Positions 1 through 4,956 of a DNA stretch of 6,845 nucleotides are shown here, piece after piece. The stretch comes from Paracoccaceae bacterium (lineage in GTDB: Bacteria; Pseudomonadota; Alphaproteobacteria; Rhodobacterales; Rhodobacteraceae): the NCBI GenBank assembly GCA_003500165.1, contig DNSZ01000214.1, forward strand, positions 1 to 6,845, written 5' to 3'. The notes beneath the pieces are model-generated. The model searched no databases. It had not been told where the DNA came from and worked only from the letters and a program-made list of their open reading frames with translations. The position numbers and the translations under genes were made by a program. Numbering within the stretch: the first letter of the stretch is position 1; the number at the start of each line of letters is the position of its first letter.

Positions 1-43
1 GGCGCCAGCGCGCCGCCCCCCTGGCCCGGGATGCAGGCGGCGC

Positions 44-466
44 CTAGGCCGCCTGCCGCGCCCGCGCCTTCATCGCCTTGAGTGCGGTGATGGCCTTGCG
101 CGCGCCCTCGCAGGTCAGAAAGCGCAGCGCGGACACCTTGAAGCTGCGCGACAGCCAGACGTTCAGGCTGTCCTCGGTGCCCTTGCGCGCGGTGTATTCG
201 AACCACAATTCGCGGATCAGCGCCACCTGCCCGGGCGTGGCCATGCCCGGCCGTGCGCCGAAATCCGGCCCGCGCGGCTCGGCCGGCCGGAAGCCGCGCC
301 ATTCGAGATAGGCCAGAACCGCGTCGAAACCGTCCCGGTCGAGCTCTTTGGTGCTGGCCACGCCCGCAAGCTCGGCCAGGATCGTGCGCCAGGCCGCATC
401 GCTCAGGCCGAGCTTGCGTTGCGCAACCCGCAAAAGGACGATCTGGCGCTTACTGATCGGCTGCAT
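44..466 (-). CDS. gemA: GemA/gp16-family phage early regulatory protein (DUF1018)
   Basis: This 140-aa protein has the layout of the Mu GemA/gp16 (DUF1018) family. An N-terminal half (about residues 5-60) contains QIVLLRVAQRKLGLSDAAWR and a GFDAVLAYLEWRGF segment. After a short linker, a second block (about 76-132) carries ATPGQVALIRELW and LRFLTCEGARKAI. In Mu, GemA is an early protein reported to affect host gene expression and DNA topology; its role here is inferred from the family only. The start at 466 is backed by a strong Shine-Dalgarno, GGGGGAGG (plus strand 472-479), five bases upstream and inside the preceding gene, which it overlaps by 17 nt. It ends with TAG at 44-46. The 43 bases beyond the stop hold nothing I can assign. 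Confidence 0.88.
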   Translation of the reverse strand: MQPISKRQIVLLRVAQRKLGLSDAAWRTILAELAGVASTKELDRDGFDAVLAYLEWRGFRPAEPRGPDFGARPGMATPGQVALIRELWFEYTARKGTEDSLNVWLSRSFKVSALRFLTCEGARKAITALKAMKARARQAA

Positions 467-974
467 CGCCGCCTCCCCCGTGCCGGTATGCCGGAACGTC
501 GGCGATCAGTTTGCGGAACGCTTCGAGCCCGCCCTCCTGCCGGCACATCATGATATAGAGGTCGCGCGCCGCCGGCACGATCTGGCCATCGGCCACGGCC
601 CGGCCGACCGCCTCTTCGATGGCAGCTTCGCGCTGCGCCGCATCCTCCAGCATCCGGGCAAGCGTTGGGGCCATGTTGGCGGCCACTGCCGCGCAGTCCG
701 CGACAGAGGGTCCTTCGAGCGTGCCGTTGATCAGCAGCCGATCCACCCAGCGCCGATATTCTTCGGTCATGGCGACACCGCAGCCTTGGGCAAAAACCCG
801 GTTGCCGAGCATCATCAGCCCGGGCGCGCGGCGGCGGCCTTCGCGCTGCGCCGCATCCTCCAGCATCCGGGCAAGCGTTTGGACCATGCTGGCGATGCTG
901 CCCAGCACCGCGATTGCCACGGCGCTTTCGTCCCCTGCCAGGCGGTTCGGGGTCTTCGGGGTCGTTTGCATCAT
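450..974 (-). CDS. Chimeric early phage protein carrying an internal MuB-derived segment
   Basis: This 174-aa protein sits between muB and gemA. Residues about 51-98 (PGLMMLGNRVFAQG to SVADCAAVA) are nearly identical to MuB residues 177-224, differing only at M54 (V180 in MuB) and M69 (K195). The copied part includes the sensor-1 strand (LGNR) but no Walker A or B, so it cannot itself be an ATPase. The phrase LARMLEDAAQRE occurs on both sides of it (residues 34-45 and 105-116). Removing one repeat plus the insert (71 residues) leaves a plausible ancestral protein of about 103 aa. The C-terminal part (about 120-163, with GQIVPAARDLY and GGLEAFRKLI) loosely recalls, from memory, the tail of phage Mu I-like proteins; I give this little weight. 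The ATG at 974 overlaps the muB stop as ATGA and has GGAGG (plus 980-984) five bases upstream; a second ATG follows directly. The reading frame is clearly open. Function is unknown; modulation of MuA or MuB is speculative. Confidence 0.8.
   Translation of the reverse strand: MMQTTPKTPNRLAGDESAVAIAVLGSIASMVQTLARMLEDAAQREGRRRAPGLMMLGNRVFAQGCGVAMTEEYRRWVDRLLINGTLEGPSVADCAAVAANMAPTLARMLEDAAQREAAIEEAVGRAVADGQIVPAARDLYIMMCRQEGGLEAFRKLIADVPAYRHGGGGDAADQ
626..681 (-). repeat. Direct repeat, copy 1, within the chimeric gene
   Basis: This 56-bp stretch is repeated at 839..894 with three differences (667/880, 670/883, 676/889). The first 41 bases, starting CTTCGCGCTGCGCCGC, are identical. The offset is exactly 213 bp (71 codons), so the duplication keeps frame. 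It encodes the second TLARMLEDAAQRE block of the protein, downstream of the MuB-derived insert. Confidence 0.93.
680..825 (-). repeat. MuB-derived duplicated segment (recipient copy)
   Basis: These 146 bp match 1153..1298 with two substitutions (769 A against 1242 T; 815 T against 1288 C), about 98.6% identity by my count. Both changes alter the amino acid (K to M, V to M, relative to MuB). Beyond 825 the copies diverge over 9 bases against 12, then share 20 more identical bases (835-854 with 1311-1330). Confidence 0.95.
839..894 (-). repeat. Direct repeat, copy 2, within the chimeric gene
   Basis: This is the partner of 626..681 and encodes the first TLARMLEDAAQRE block, upstream of the MuB-derived insert. 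The 16-mer CTTCGCGCTGCGCCGC at its left edge (839-854) also occurs in muB at 1315-1330, where it encodes AAQRE. One short sequence is therefore shared by both copies and by the donor gene, which makes it a likely recombination point. Confidence 0.93.
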
Positions 975-1825
975 GTCATCCTCCGATGCGTTTCGATTGC
1001 CTCTTTGATCTCGGCCGCGCCGGGCAGCTGCCCGGCGGGCGCAAGCGCGGCGGCGAGGCTATACGCCGTCTCGATCGCGCGAAGGCTCGCCAGCTTGGCG
1101 CCGATCTCGGACAGCAACGCGAGGCTTTCCGCGTCCGCGCATGGAAAGGTCTCGGCCACTGCCGCGCAGTCCGCGACAGAGGGTCCTTCGAGCGTGCCGT
1201 TGATCAGCAGCCGATCCACCCAGCGCCGATATTCTTCGGTCTTGGCGACACCGCAGCCTTGGGCAAAAACCCGGTTGCCGAGCATCACCAGCCCGGGCAA
1301 GCAGGACGCGCGGCCTTCGCGCTGCGCCGCCCGCCGTTCGGGTTCCCAGCTATCCCAGATGCCGCGCAACGTTCCCATGACGTCGAGACCCGCGAGTTGC
1401 GCCTCGTCGATGATGGCCGCTGCCCGGCGCGGCGGCGTGCCGAACCGATGCGACAGGTTGAGCCAGCGGCCCTCGATGTCTCCGGCTGCATCCGCGCCGG
1501 TGAATGCCCGGTGCCCGGTGAAGAGTGCCGCAAACGCCCGCAGGTTCTTTCCCGTGGCAGGCGTCAGGACGATGCGATGCAAAGCGATGCCATGGGCTTC
1601 CGCGTCCTGTTCCAGCCGGTTTTCAAGGCAATAGGTCTTTCCGATGCCCGAGGGGCCGGTGAGCCATACGATGCCACCGGTTTTCGCGGCGAGCCGCCAG
1701 GCTTGCCGGATTTTCCAATAGACTGCCGTCTCGGCGAAGGCGCCCGGGCCGCTGGGCACCGGCCGAAGGGGCCGGATATTCGAGACGAGTTCGGGGCGAT
1801 TGCGCCGGAGATTTGCGGTTGTCAT
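971..1825 (-). CDS. MuB-type AAA+ ATPase, transposition target-selection protein
   Basis: In Mu, MuB binds target DNA as an ATP-dependent filament, delivers it to the transposase and stimulates strand transfer. This 284-aa protein has Walker A GPSGIGKT at 57-64, Walker B AAIIDEAQ with D140 and E141, and a sensor-1-like LGNR around N184. The C-terminal part (about 225-284) is helical in character. It is shorter than Mu's own MuB (about 312 aa) and Walker A lies close to the N-terminus, so the N-terminal helix-turn-helix part of Mu MuB seems reduced or missing. TniB-like proteins share this core, but the position just after a MuA-type transposase favours MuB. The ATG at 1825 lies 26 nt after the muA stop, with AAAGGA about 10 nt upstream. 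The stop overlaps the next start as ATGA. Residues 177-224 are duplicated in the downstream gene. Confidence 0.92.
   Translation of the reverse strand: MTTANLRRNRPELVSNIRPLRPVPSGPGAFAETAVYWKIRQAWRLAAKTGGIVWLTGPSGIGKTYCLENRLEQDAEAHGIALHRIVLTPATGKNLRAFAALFTGHRAFTGADAAGDIEGRWLNLSHRFGTPPRRAAAIIDEAQLAGLDVMGTLRGIWDSWEPERRAAQREGRASCLPGLVMLGNRVFAQGCGVAKTEEYRRWVDRLLINGTLEGPSVADCAAVAETFPCADAESLALLSEIGAKLASLRAIETAYSLAAALAPAGQLPGAAEIKEAIETHRRMT
1153..1298 (-). repeat. Segment of muB duplicated in the downstream gene (presumed donor copy)
   Basis: This is the counterpart of 680..825. It is taken as the donor because here it forms a continuous part of a normal AAA+ ATPase, between Walker B and the C-terminal helical region. 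In the downstream gene it interrupts a repeated native sequence. Confidence 0.95.
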
Positions 1826-1851
1826 GGGTCAGGGGTCCTTTCGCCGACGGG

Positions 1852-3846
1852 TCATGCACCGCCCGCCGCTTTGTCTTCGGCTTCTGCGGCCAATTCCCGT
1901 TCCCGGATTTTCGCTATTTCCGCGCTATCGCTCGCGTCTCGATCCGGACGCGCCGGACGCAACAGGTTCGGTGTCATCTGGACAACATCGCCAGACGCAG
2001 CGCCTTCGTCGGTGGGCGCCGCAGACCGGTGCTTTTCGAGCAATTCGGCGAGCCCATGACTGGACAGGGCGTTGTCAGCCTCGGCCGCCTTGTTCAGGTG
2101 CTTGATGCGGTCGCGCTTCAATTTCTTCGCCGTCCGCTCGCCCTCGCGCGAACGATACGCACCGGCGGCCATGCACGGGATGTCGTTGCAGACAAGGCAC
2201 TGATCGGTATCGTAGGCGACAACCGATGCCTCATAATTCTCCGGGTCACGGCCGATCCACAATTCCTGCCCGATATAGCGATCAAGGATCGGGCGCGTAT
2301 TTTCGTCGCCATAGGACCAGTTGCCAATGCGCAGCCGGCCGAATTGGTCGACTTTTCGCTTGTCGTATTCCAGCGATGCCGAGCGCAACTGCGCTTCGGT
2401 CGCTATCCGTGGCGCTCCGCGCTCCTGTTCGAAAATCTCGTTACGGCTGCGCCCGTTCGCGCCCTGCACACGGCAGGGGAGGGTATTGAATGCAGCGATG
2501 GCTTCGCCGTATACACGCTCGGCAAACTCAAGCGAAACGGGCTCCACGGCGGCGGAAGGCCGATCCCCGGGCCGATTGCCCGTATGCGCACCCTTGAACC
2601 GCGGGCCGTTGTCGATATGCCGCAAGTGGCTGAAAATCGCCTCGGCGGGCTTGGCCCGTGCGTTGCCTGGCTTGTGATACTCGACATCGATGTTCAGAAC
2701 ATCGCATGCGCCGAACGAGCGGCTCTCGCGGTCGGCTTCCGTCTTGATATAGGGGTGCGCGTTGCTTCCGCTGAAGCGCGACGAGGCGAAGGCGCTGCCG
2801 TTATCCGTGTCGATCCTCTTGGGCACGCCGTGGCGGCGCACCGTGCCGATCAGCAGCGTTCTTGTTGCCTCACTCGTTTCGGACTTTGCCAGGCGCCAGC
2901 CGACAACCTTGTCCGACCGGACATCGCATAGGACGATCATGACAGGGCGGCACACGATGCCGTCCGGGAACCGCACCCAGTTATCCACCTTGCGCCCGTC
3001 CAGCGACAGTTGATCCATCGGCCGCAATGTCGTGCGGTCGCGGTTCACGGGGATGGTGCCTTTCAGCACCAGTTCCCGGCCGAAGCGCAGCTCTTCGCGG
3101 CGGGCTTTCGGCAAGCCCCTCCAGCGCCGCAGCACGACTTCATAGCCGGGCCAGTCCCAGCCTTCCCCGGCGGCGATGTCGCGCGCATCCCGCCATGCGT
3201 GAAGAAGCGGATAGCTCGCGTGGGAGTCCCTGATGATCGCAAGGAACGCCGCCCACGCCTGGTCGGTGCAAGGTGCCCGTCTTGGCGTGGTCCGCCAGTT
3301 CGGCGCCAGCGCGGGCGCGAAGTTGATCGGATCGCCCCCCTGAACAGCCTTGAAGAGCGCCTTCAAGCTGTTTTCAGAGGTGCCTTTCGGGCCAAACGTG
3401 GCCCGGACGCCGCGCGCGATCTCGGCCCAGCTGGCGCCCTCGCCCAGGACCTCGCGCAGCTTGAGGATGTAGCACGCGATATCCGCCTTGCGCCGCGCCC
3501 GCTCGCGGGCCGCACGGGGCAGTCTCTGGAATGCCAGATGCGCCTCATCGTCGCGAATCCCGGGTTCCGGCAGAATATCGGCTACTTCGCGCGCCACAAA
3601 CTTGCGCCAAAGCTTGTCGGGCAGGCTCCCTGCGATCAAGAAAAGCTGGCGGCCGTGACGCTCGACCTTCAGCTTGTGCCCGTTCCAGGTGTGCCCGCCT
3701 TCAGCACGGGCGAGCGCCCGCCGGGCCTTCTGAGGGGAGATATCGGCCAGTTGGGCAAACTCTCCCGCAGACAGCAGCCGCTTGCCCGTATGGTGCGCAA
3801 AGTGCATCGCCCCGTCGATGGGTGCTTGGCGCGCCTGGCGTGTCAT
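1852..3846 (-). CDS. MuA-type DDE transposase
   Basis: This protein catalyses donor cleavage and strand transfer during prophage integration and replicative transposition. With the ATG at 3846 it has 664 residues, very close to Mu MuA (663). I chose that ATG because it overlaps the upstream stop in an ATGA arrangement; an in-frame ATG at 3915 would add 23 residues lying inside the previous gene. An N-terminal winged-helix-like region spans about 22-75 (LLSAGEFAQLADISPQKARR), followed by helical DNA-binding segments to about 250. The catalytic core shows D283 (LSLDGRKVD), D348 (RIDTDNGSAF) and E402 (RAKPAEAIF). Their spacing (65 and 54) is close to that of Mu D269/D336/E392. A beta-barrel-like region follows, and then a charged tail (about 565-664) of the kind that contacts MuB and ClpX in Mu. 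It appears intact. Confidence 0.95.
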   Translation of the reverse strand: MTRQARQAPIDGAMHFAHHTGKRLLSAGEFAQLADISPQKARRALARAEGGHTWNGHKLKVERHGRQLFLIAGSLPDKLWRKFVAREVADILPEPGIRDDEAHLAFQRLPRAARERARRKADIACYILKLREVLGEGASWAEIARGVRATFGPKGTSENSLKALFKAVQGGDPINFAPALAPNWRTTPRRAPCTDQAWAAFLAIIRDSHASYPLLHAWRDARDIAAGEGWDWPGYEVVLRRWRGLPKARREELRFGRELVLKGTIPVNRDRTTLRPMDQLSLDGRKVDNWVRFPDGIVCRPVMIVLCDVRSDKVVGWRLAKSETSEATRTLLIGTVRRHGVPKRIDTDNGSAFASSRFSGSNAHPYIKTEADRESRSFGACDVLNIDVEYHKPGNARAKPAEAIFSHLRHIDNGPRFKGAHTGNRPGDRPSAAVEPVSLEFAERVYGEAIAAFNTLPCRVQGANGRSRNEIFEQERGAPRIATEAQLRSASLEYDKRKVDQFGRLRIGNWSYGDENTRPILDRYIGQELWIGRDPENYEASVVAYDTDQCLVCNDIPCMAAGAYRSREGERTAKKLKRDRIKHLNKAAEADNALSSHGLAELLEKHRSAAPTDEGAASGDVVQMTPNLLRPARPDRDASDSAEIAKIRERELAAEAEDKAAGGA

Positions 3847-4073
3847 GGCGCCGCCCCGTAGATCGTATCCACCATAACCCGGCGCACAAGCGCGCGTGCC
3901 TTCGGCCCCGTCCACTCGCCAACCAGCGCAGCCCGCAAATTCTGCCGCTTCACCCCGATCTCGCGAGCATAGGCACTGAGCGATGATCCTCGAAGCACGA
4001 GCGCAGCGCGAACCGCTTGCAGCAGGTCGGCAGAGGGTTGACCTTCAAAGGGAGGGTGGTAAACAGTTCGCAT
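3843..4073 (-). CDS. Ner/Cro-like small HTH DNA-binding protein, first gene of the early operon
   Basis: This 76-aa basic protein has a helix-turn-helix-like region at about residues 30-53 (SSLSAYAREIGVKRQNLRAA followed by GEWTGPKARALV). Its size and its place, divergent from the repressor and directly before the transposase, match Ner of Mu, which damps early and repressor transcription. Sequence similarity to Mu Ner itself is not evident to me, so the role comes from position and HTH character. The ATG at 4073 has no Shine-Dalgarno. It lies at the expected transcription start of the promoter found just upstream and inside palindrome 4067..4078, so translation may be leaderless. The only other early start candidate I see is a GTG at codon 26, which would leave the HTH barely intact. 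The stop overlaps the muA start. Confidence 0.8.
   Translation of the reverse strand: MRTVYHPPFEGQPSADLLQAVRAALVLRGSSLSAYAREIGVKRQNLRAALVGEWTGPKARALVRRVMVDTIYGAAP
4038..4065 (+). promoter_or_regulatory. Possible repressor-gene promoter
   Basis: TTGACC at 4038-4043 is followed 16 bp later by a weak TAAACA at 4060-4065. The predicted start, near 4072, would fall inside palindrome 4067..4078. The same nine bases, TTGACCTTC, occur in inverted orientation at 4099-4107 as the -35 of the early promoter. The two boxes are exactly symmetric about the centre of the 4067..4078 palindrome. The -10 is poor, so confidence is low. Confidence 0.35.
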
Positions 4074-4078
4074 GCGAA
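4067..4078. promoter_or_regulatory. Operator palindrome O1, TTCGCATGCGAA
   Basis: This perfect 12-bp palindrome covers the start codon of the ner-like gene (4071-4073) and the predicted early transcription start. It is identical to the palindrome at 4090..4101, with centres 23 bp apart (about two helical turns). It is the probable binding site of the repressor, the Ner-like protein, or both. In Mu this region also acts as the transposition enhancer bound by the N-terminus of MuA, so a similar double role is possible. Confidence 0.75.
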
Positions 4079-4079
4079 T

Positions 4080-4107
4080 AGCATAAGACTTCGCATGCGA
4101 AGGTCAA
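4080..4107 (-). promoter_or_regulatory. Early operon promoter (ner-like, A, B, ...)
   Basis: On the minus strand, TTGACC (plus 4102-4107) and TATGCT (plus 4080-4085) are separated by 16 bp. The -10 ends seven bases before the A of the ner-like ATG, so the transcript should start at or next to the start codon. One operator lies in the spacer and the other covers the start point, a tight repression layout. Confidence 0.6.
4090..4101. promoter_or_regulatory. Operator palindrome O2, TTCGCATGCGAA
   Basis: This is the second perfect copy of the palindrome at 4067..4078. It fills most of the spacer between the -35 and -10 of the early promoter, so a bound protein would block RNA polymerase. It lies 17 bp before the repressor GTG. 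Confidence 0.75.
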
Positions 4108-4111
4108 GGGG
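4106..4111 (+). promoter_or_regulatory. Ribosome binding site of the repressor gene
   Basis: AAGGGG ends six bases before the GTG at 4118. This supports GTG as the start, since no ATG in the same frame lies nearby. Confidence 0.6.
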
Positions 4112-4117
4112 CTTGTT

Positions 4118-4594
4118 GTGGGCGATGATGTTTCAGACCTGATCGAACAGATGAAGCGGCTCCTCGGGGCGAAGAACGAGGCCGAGCTCGCCCGCAGGCT
4201 GGGCGTCAATCAAAGCGTGATCTCATCCTGGAAGTCGCGTGGCAGCGTTCCCATGGCCTACAGATACGTCTTGGGCCGCGGATCAACTCTGGCGCTGGGT
4301 ACTCCACCGATGAATTGGGCGCCTTACGAAAACGCGGCCCTTGCTTTAGCGGTCCGCCGATGGGTACGTGTCGCCGACAGCGACGGGGGCCATCGCTTGC
4401 CAGTCATCGATGATCTATGGACCCTGTTCCGGGCCGCCGTCCGCTCCGTCCTTCAGGAAATGGAAGCACACCAGGTAACGGCATGGGAAGCGGCCGAGCG
4501 CATCAACGCTTGCGACGCACAGCTTGGGCGAAACGCGACAGAAAGAGACGCAGCGGAAATTGCGGCCCACCGGCCCAGGGTCGAATTCGAGTAG
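4118..4594 (+). CDS. CI-type prophage repressor with N-terminal HTH
   Basis: This 158-aa protein has an N-terminal helix-turn-helix domain of the phage CI/Cro kind (about residues 5-52): EAELARRLGVNQSVISSWKS, with a recognition helix near 31-39. By position it is the counterpart of Mu repressor c: divergent from the early operon and pointing towards the phage end. It should keep the prophage silent by binding the two palindromes just upstream. The C-terminal part (about 66-150) is mostly helical and shows no LexA/S24-type Ser-Lys peptidase motif. RecA-stimulated self-cleavage is therefore not expected, and the region may serve oligomerisation. It starts with GTG. The TAG stop is at 4592-4594, about 234 bp from the proposed phage end. 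Confidence 0.85.
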   Translation: MGDDVSDLIEQMKRLLGAKNEAELARRLGVNQSVISSWKSRGSVPMAYRYVLGRGSTLALGTPPMNWAPYENAALALAVRRWVRVADSDGGHRLPVIDDLWTLFRAAVRSVLQEMEAHQVTAWEAAERINACDAQLGRNATERDAAEIAAHRPRVEFE

Positions 4595-4599
4595 CTTGT

Positions 4600-4613
4600 C
4601 GCTGGCTTCAGCG
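4600..4613 (+). terminator. Weak hairpin just after the repressor gene
   Basis: CGCTG, loop GCTT, CAGCG starts six bases after the repressor stop. The stem is only 5 bp and no T-run follows, so it is at best a weak or factor-dependent terminator, and possibly chance. Confidence 0.2.
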
Positions 4614-4685
4614 GTGCTTGAAAGGCCGCCCGAACGGTCCACAGCAGGGTTCGCACGAGGGTTCGGAAGCCCCGGCCCACCCGGC

Positions 4686-4704
4686 GCAAAAACAATGACT
4701 TAGC
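4686..4704 (-). other. Putative transposase binding site, innermost of three (L3-like)
   Basis: The minus strand reads GCTAAGTCATTGTTTTTGC. It matches 4773..4791 (opposite orientation) at 17 of 19 positions. Three copies near the phage end resemble the three MuA sites of Mu attL in number and location. Confidence 0.65.
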
Positions 4705-4772
4705 TCTCCCGGGCCTCGCGCATCCGGCCCAATAACCCCCGTTTTCCTCAAAACCCTCTGCAAACCAGAGTT

Positions 4773-4791
4773 GCTAAGGTATTGTTTTTGC
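4773..4791 (+). other. Putative transposase binding site, middle of three, inverted
   Basis: GCTAAGGTATTGTTTTTGC lies on the plus strand, inverted relative to the other two copies. The region from about 4740 to here is notably AT-richer than its surroundings, as often seen where transposase and bending proteins assemble. Confidence 0.65.
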
Positions 4792-4813
4792 AAGGTCGTG
4801 ATTTCCCGCGTCC

Positions 4814-4828
4814 GCAAAAACCATTGCA
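4814..4828 (-). other. Putative terminal transposase site and left prophage end
   Basis: The minus strand reads TGCAATGGTTTTTGC, sharing AT-x-GTTTTTGC with the other two copies. The plus-strand CA at 4827-4828 would be the cleaved phage end. The adjoining host pentamer GCCGC is the predicted target duplication. Confidence 0.6.
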
Positions 4829-4836
4829 GCCGCCCA

Positions 4837-4931
4837 CCGGCTCCCGCCCCGCCTTCCCGCTTGGGCCACCAATCTTGTCCTATCTCATTGGTAAGATTGG
4901 TGGTTGGGCGGGGAGGCGGAGCGGGAGGCGG
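4837..4931. repeat. Long GC-rich inverted repeat
   Basis: The inner arms CCACCAATCTT (4866-4876) and AAGATTGGTGG (4893-4903) are perfectly complementary around a 16-nt loop. After a 5/4-nt bulge, outer arms 4837-4860 and 4908-4931 pair at 21 of 24 positions. As RNA or single-stranded DNA this would be a hairpin of about 35 bp. No T-run follows on either strand. It could be a bidirectional transcription barrier, a small palindromic element or a complex operator; I cannot decide which. Confidence 0.8.
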
Positions 4932-4933
4932 AG

Positions 4934-4956
4934 AACGGTCATTCTCAATGACCGTT
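4934..4956. promoter_or_regulatory. Perfect 10-bp dyad, possible operator or hairpin
   Basis: AACGGTCATT, centre CTC, AATGACCGTT. A 23-bp dyad of this kind fits the size of many TetR-family operators, and the long stem with a 3-nt loop could also fold in RNA. No regulator gene is visible nearby. It lies 2 bp from the end of the longer inverted repeat. Confidence 0.6.

Larger units (their letters stand above)
1..4828 (-). mobile_element. Left part of a Mu-like transposable prophage (right end outside window)
   Basis: The gene order matches the left end of Mu-type transposable phages: outward-facing repressor, divergent small Ner-like protein, DDE transposase A, AAA+ ATPase B, a small early gene, then GemA/gp16. 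The late genes and the right end would lie before position 1. The left terminus is placed at the CA of 4827-4828, directly beside the outermost of three GTTTTTGC-core repeats. Read inward on the minus strand the element then begins TGCAATGG, with the TG/CA ends usual for this family. The next five host bases, GCCGC (4829-4833), fit the Mu target preference NY(G/C)RN; the alternative CA at 4822-4823 would give TTGCA, which does not fit. Element identity is secure. The exact end is an inference that needs the other junction. Confidence 0.9.

Noticed and set aside
1..43. Start of a further early gene before gemA's end
   Set aside because: Too short to read; no start codon with a ribosome binding site visible on the minus strand.
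680..825. Diversity-generating retroelement template/variable repeat pair
   Set aside because: Only two differences, not confined to template adenines, and no reverse transcriptase in the window; the repeat joins two unrelated genes.
348..2059. Long plus-strand open frames opposite the early operon (348-1634, 914-2059, 1813-2931)
   Set aside because: They lie antisense to well-supported phage genes, show no recognisable motifs and are typical shadows in GC-rich DNA.
2702..2710. Third operator-like site TCGCATGCG inside the transposase gene
   Set aside because: Only the core matches; the flanking bases do not complete the 12-bp palindrome and the site is coding.
3846..3915. Upstream start (ATG 3915) for the transposase
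   Set aside because: It would overlap the ner-like gene by over 70 bases; ATG 3846 gives an ATGA overlap and a length matching Mu transposase.
4643..4664. Two copies of GGGTTCG between repressor and phage end
   Set aside because: Short, low-complexity repeats that do not share the GTTTTTGC core and give no consistent site pattern.
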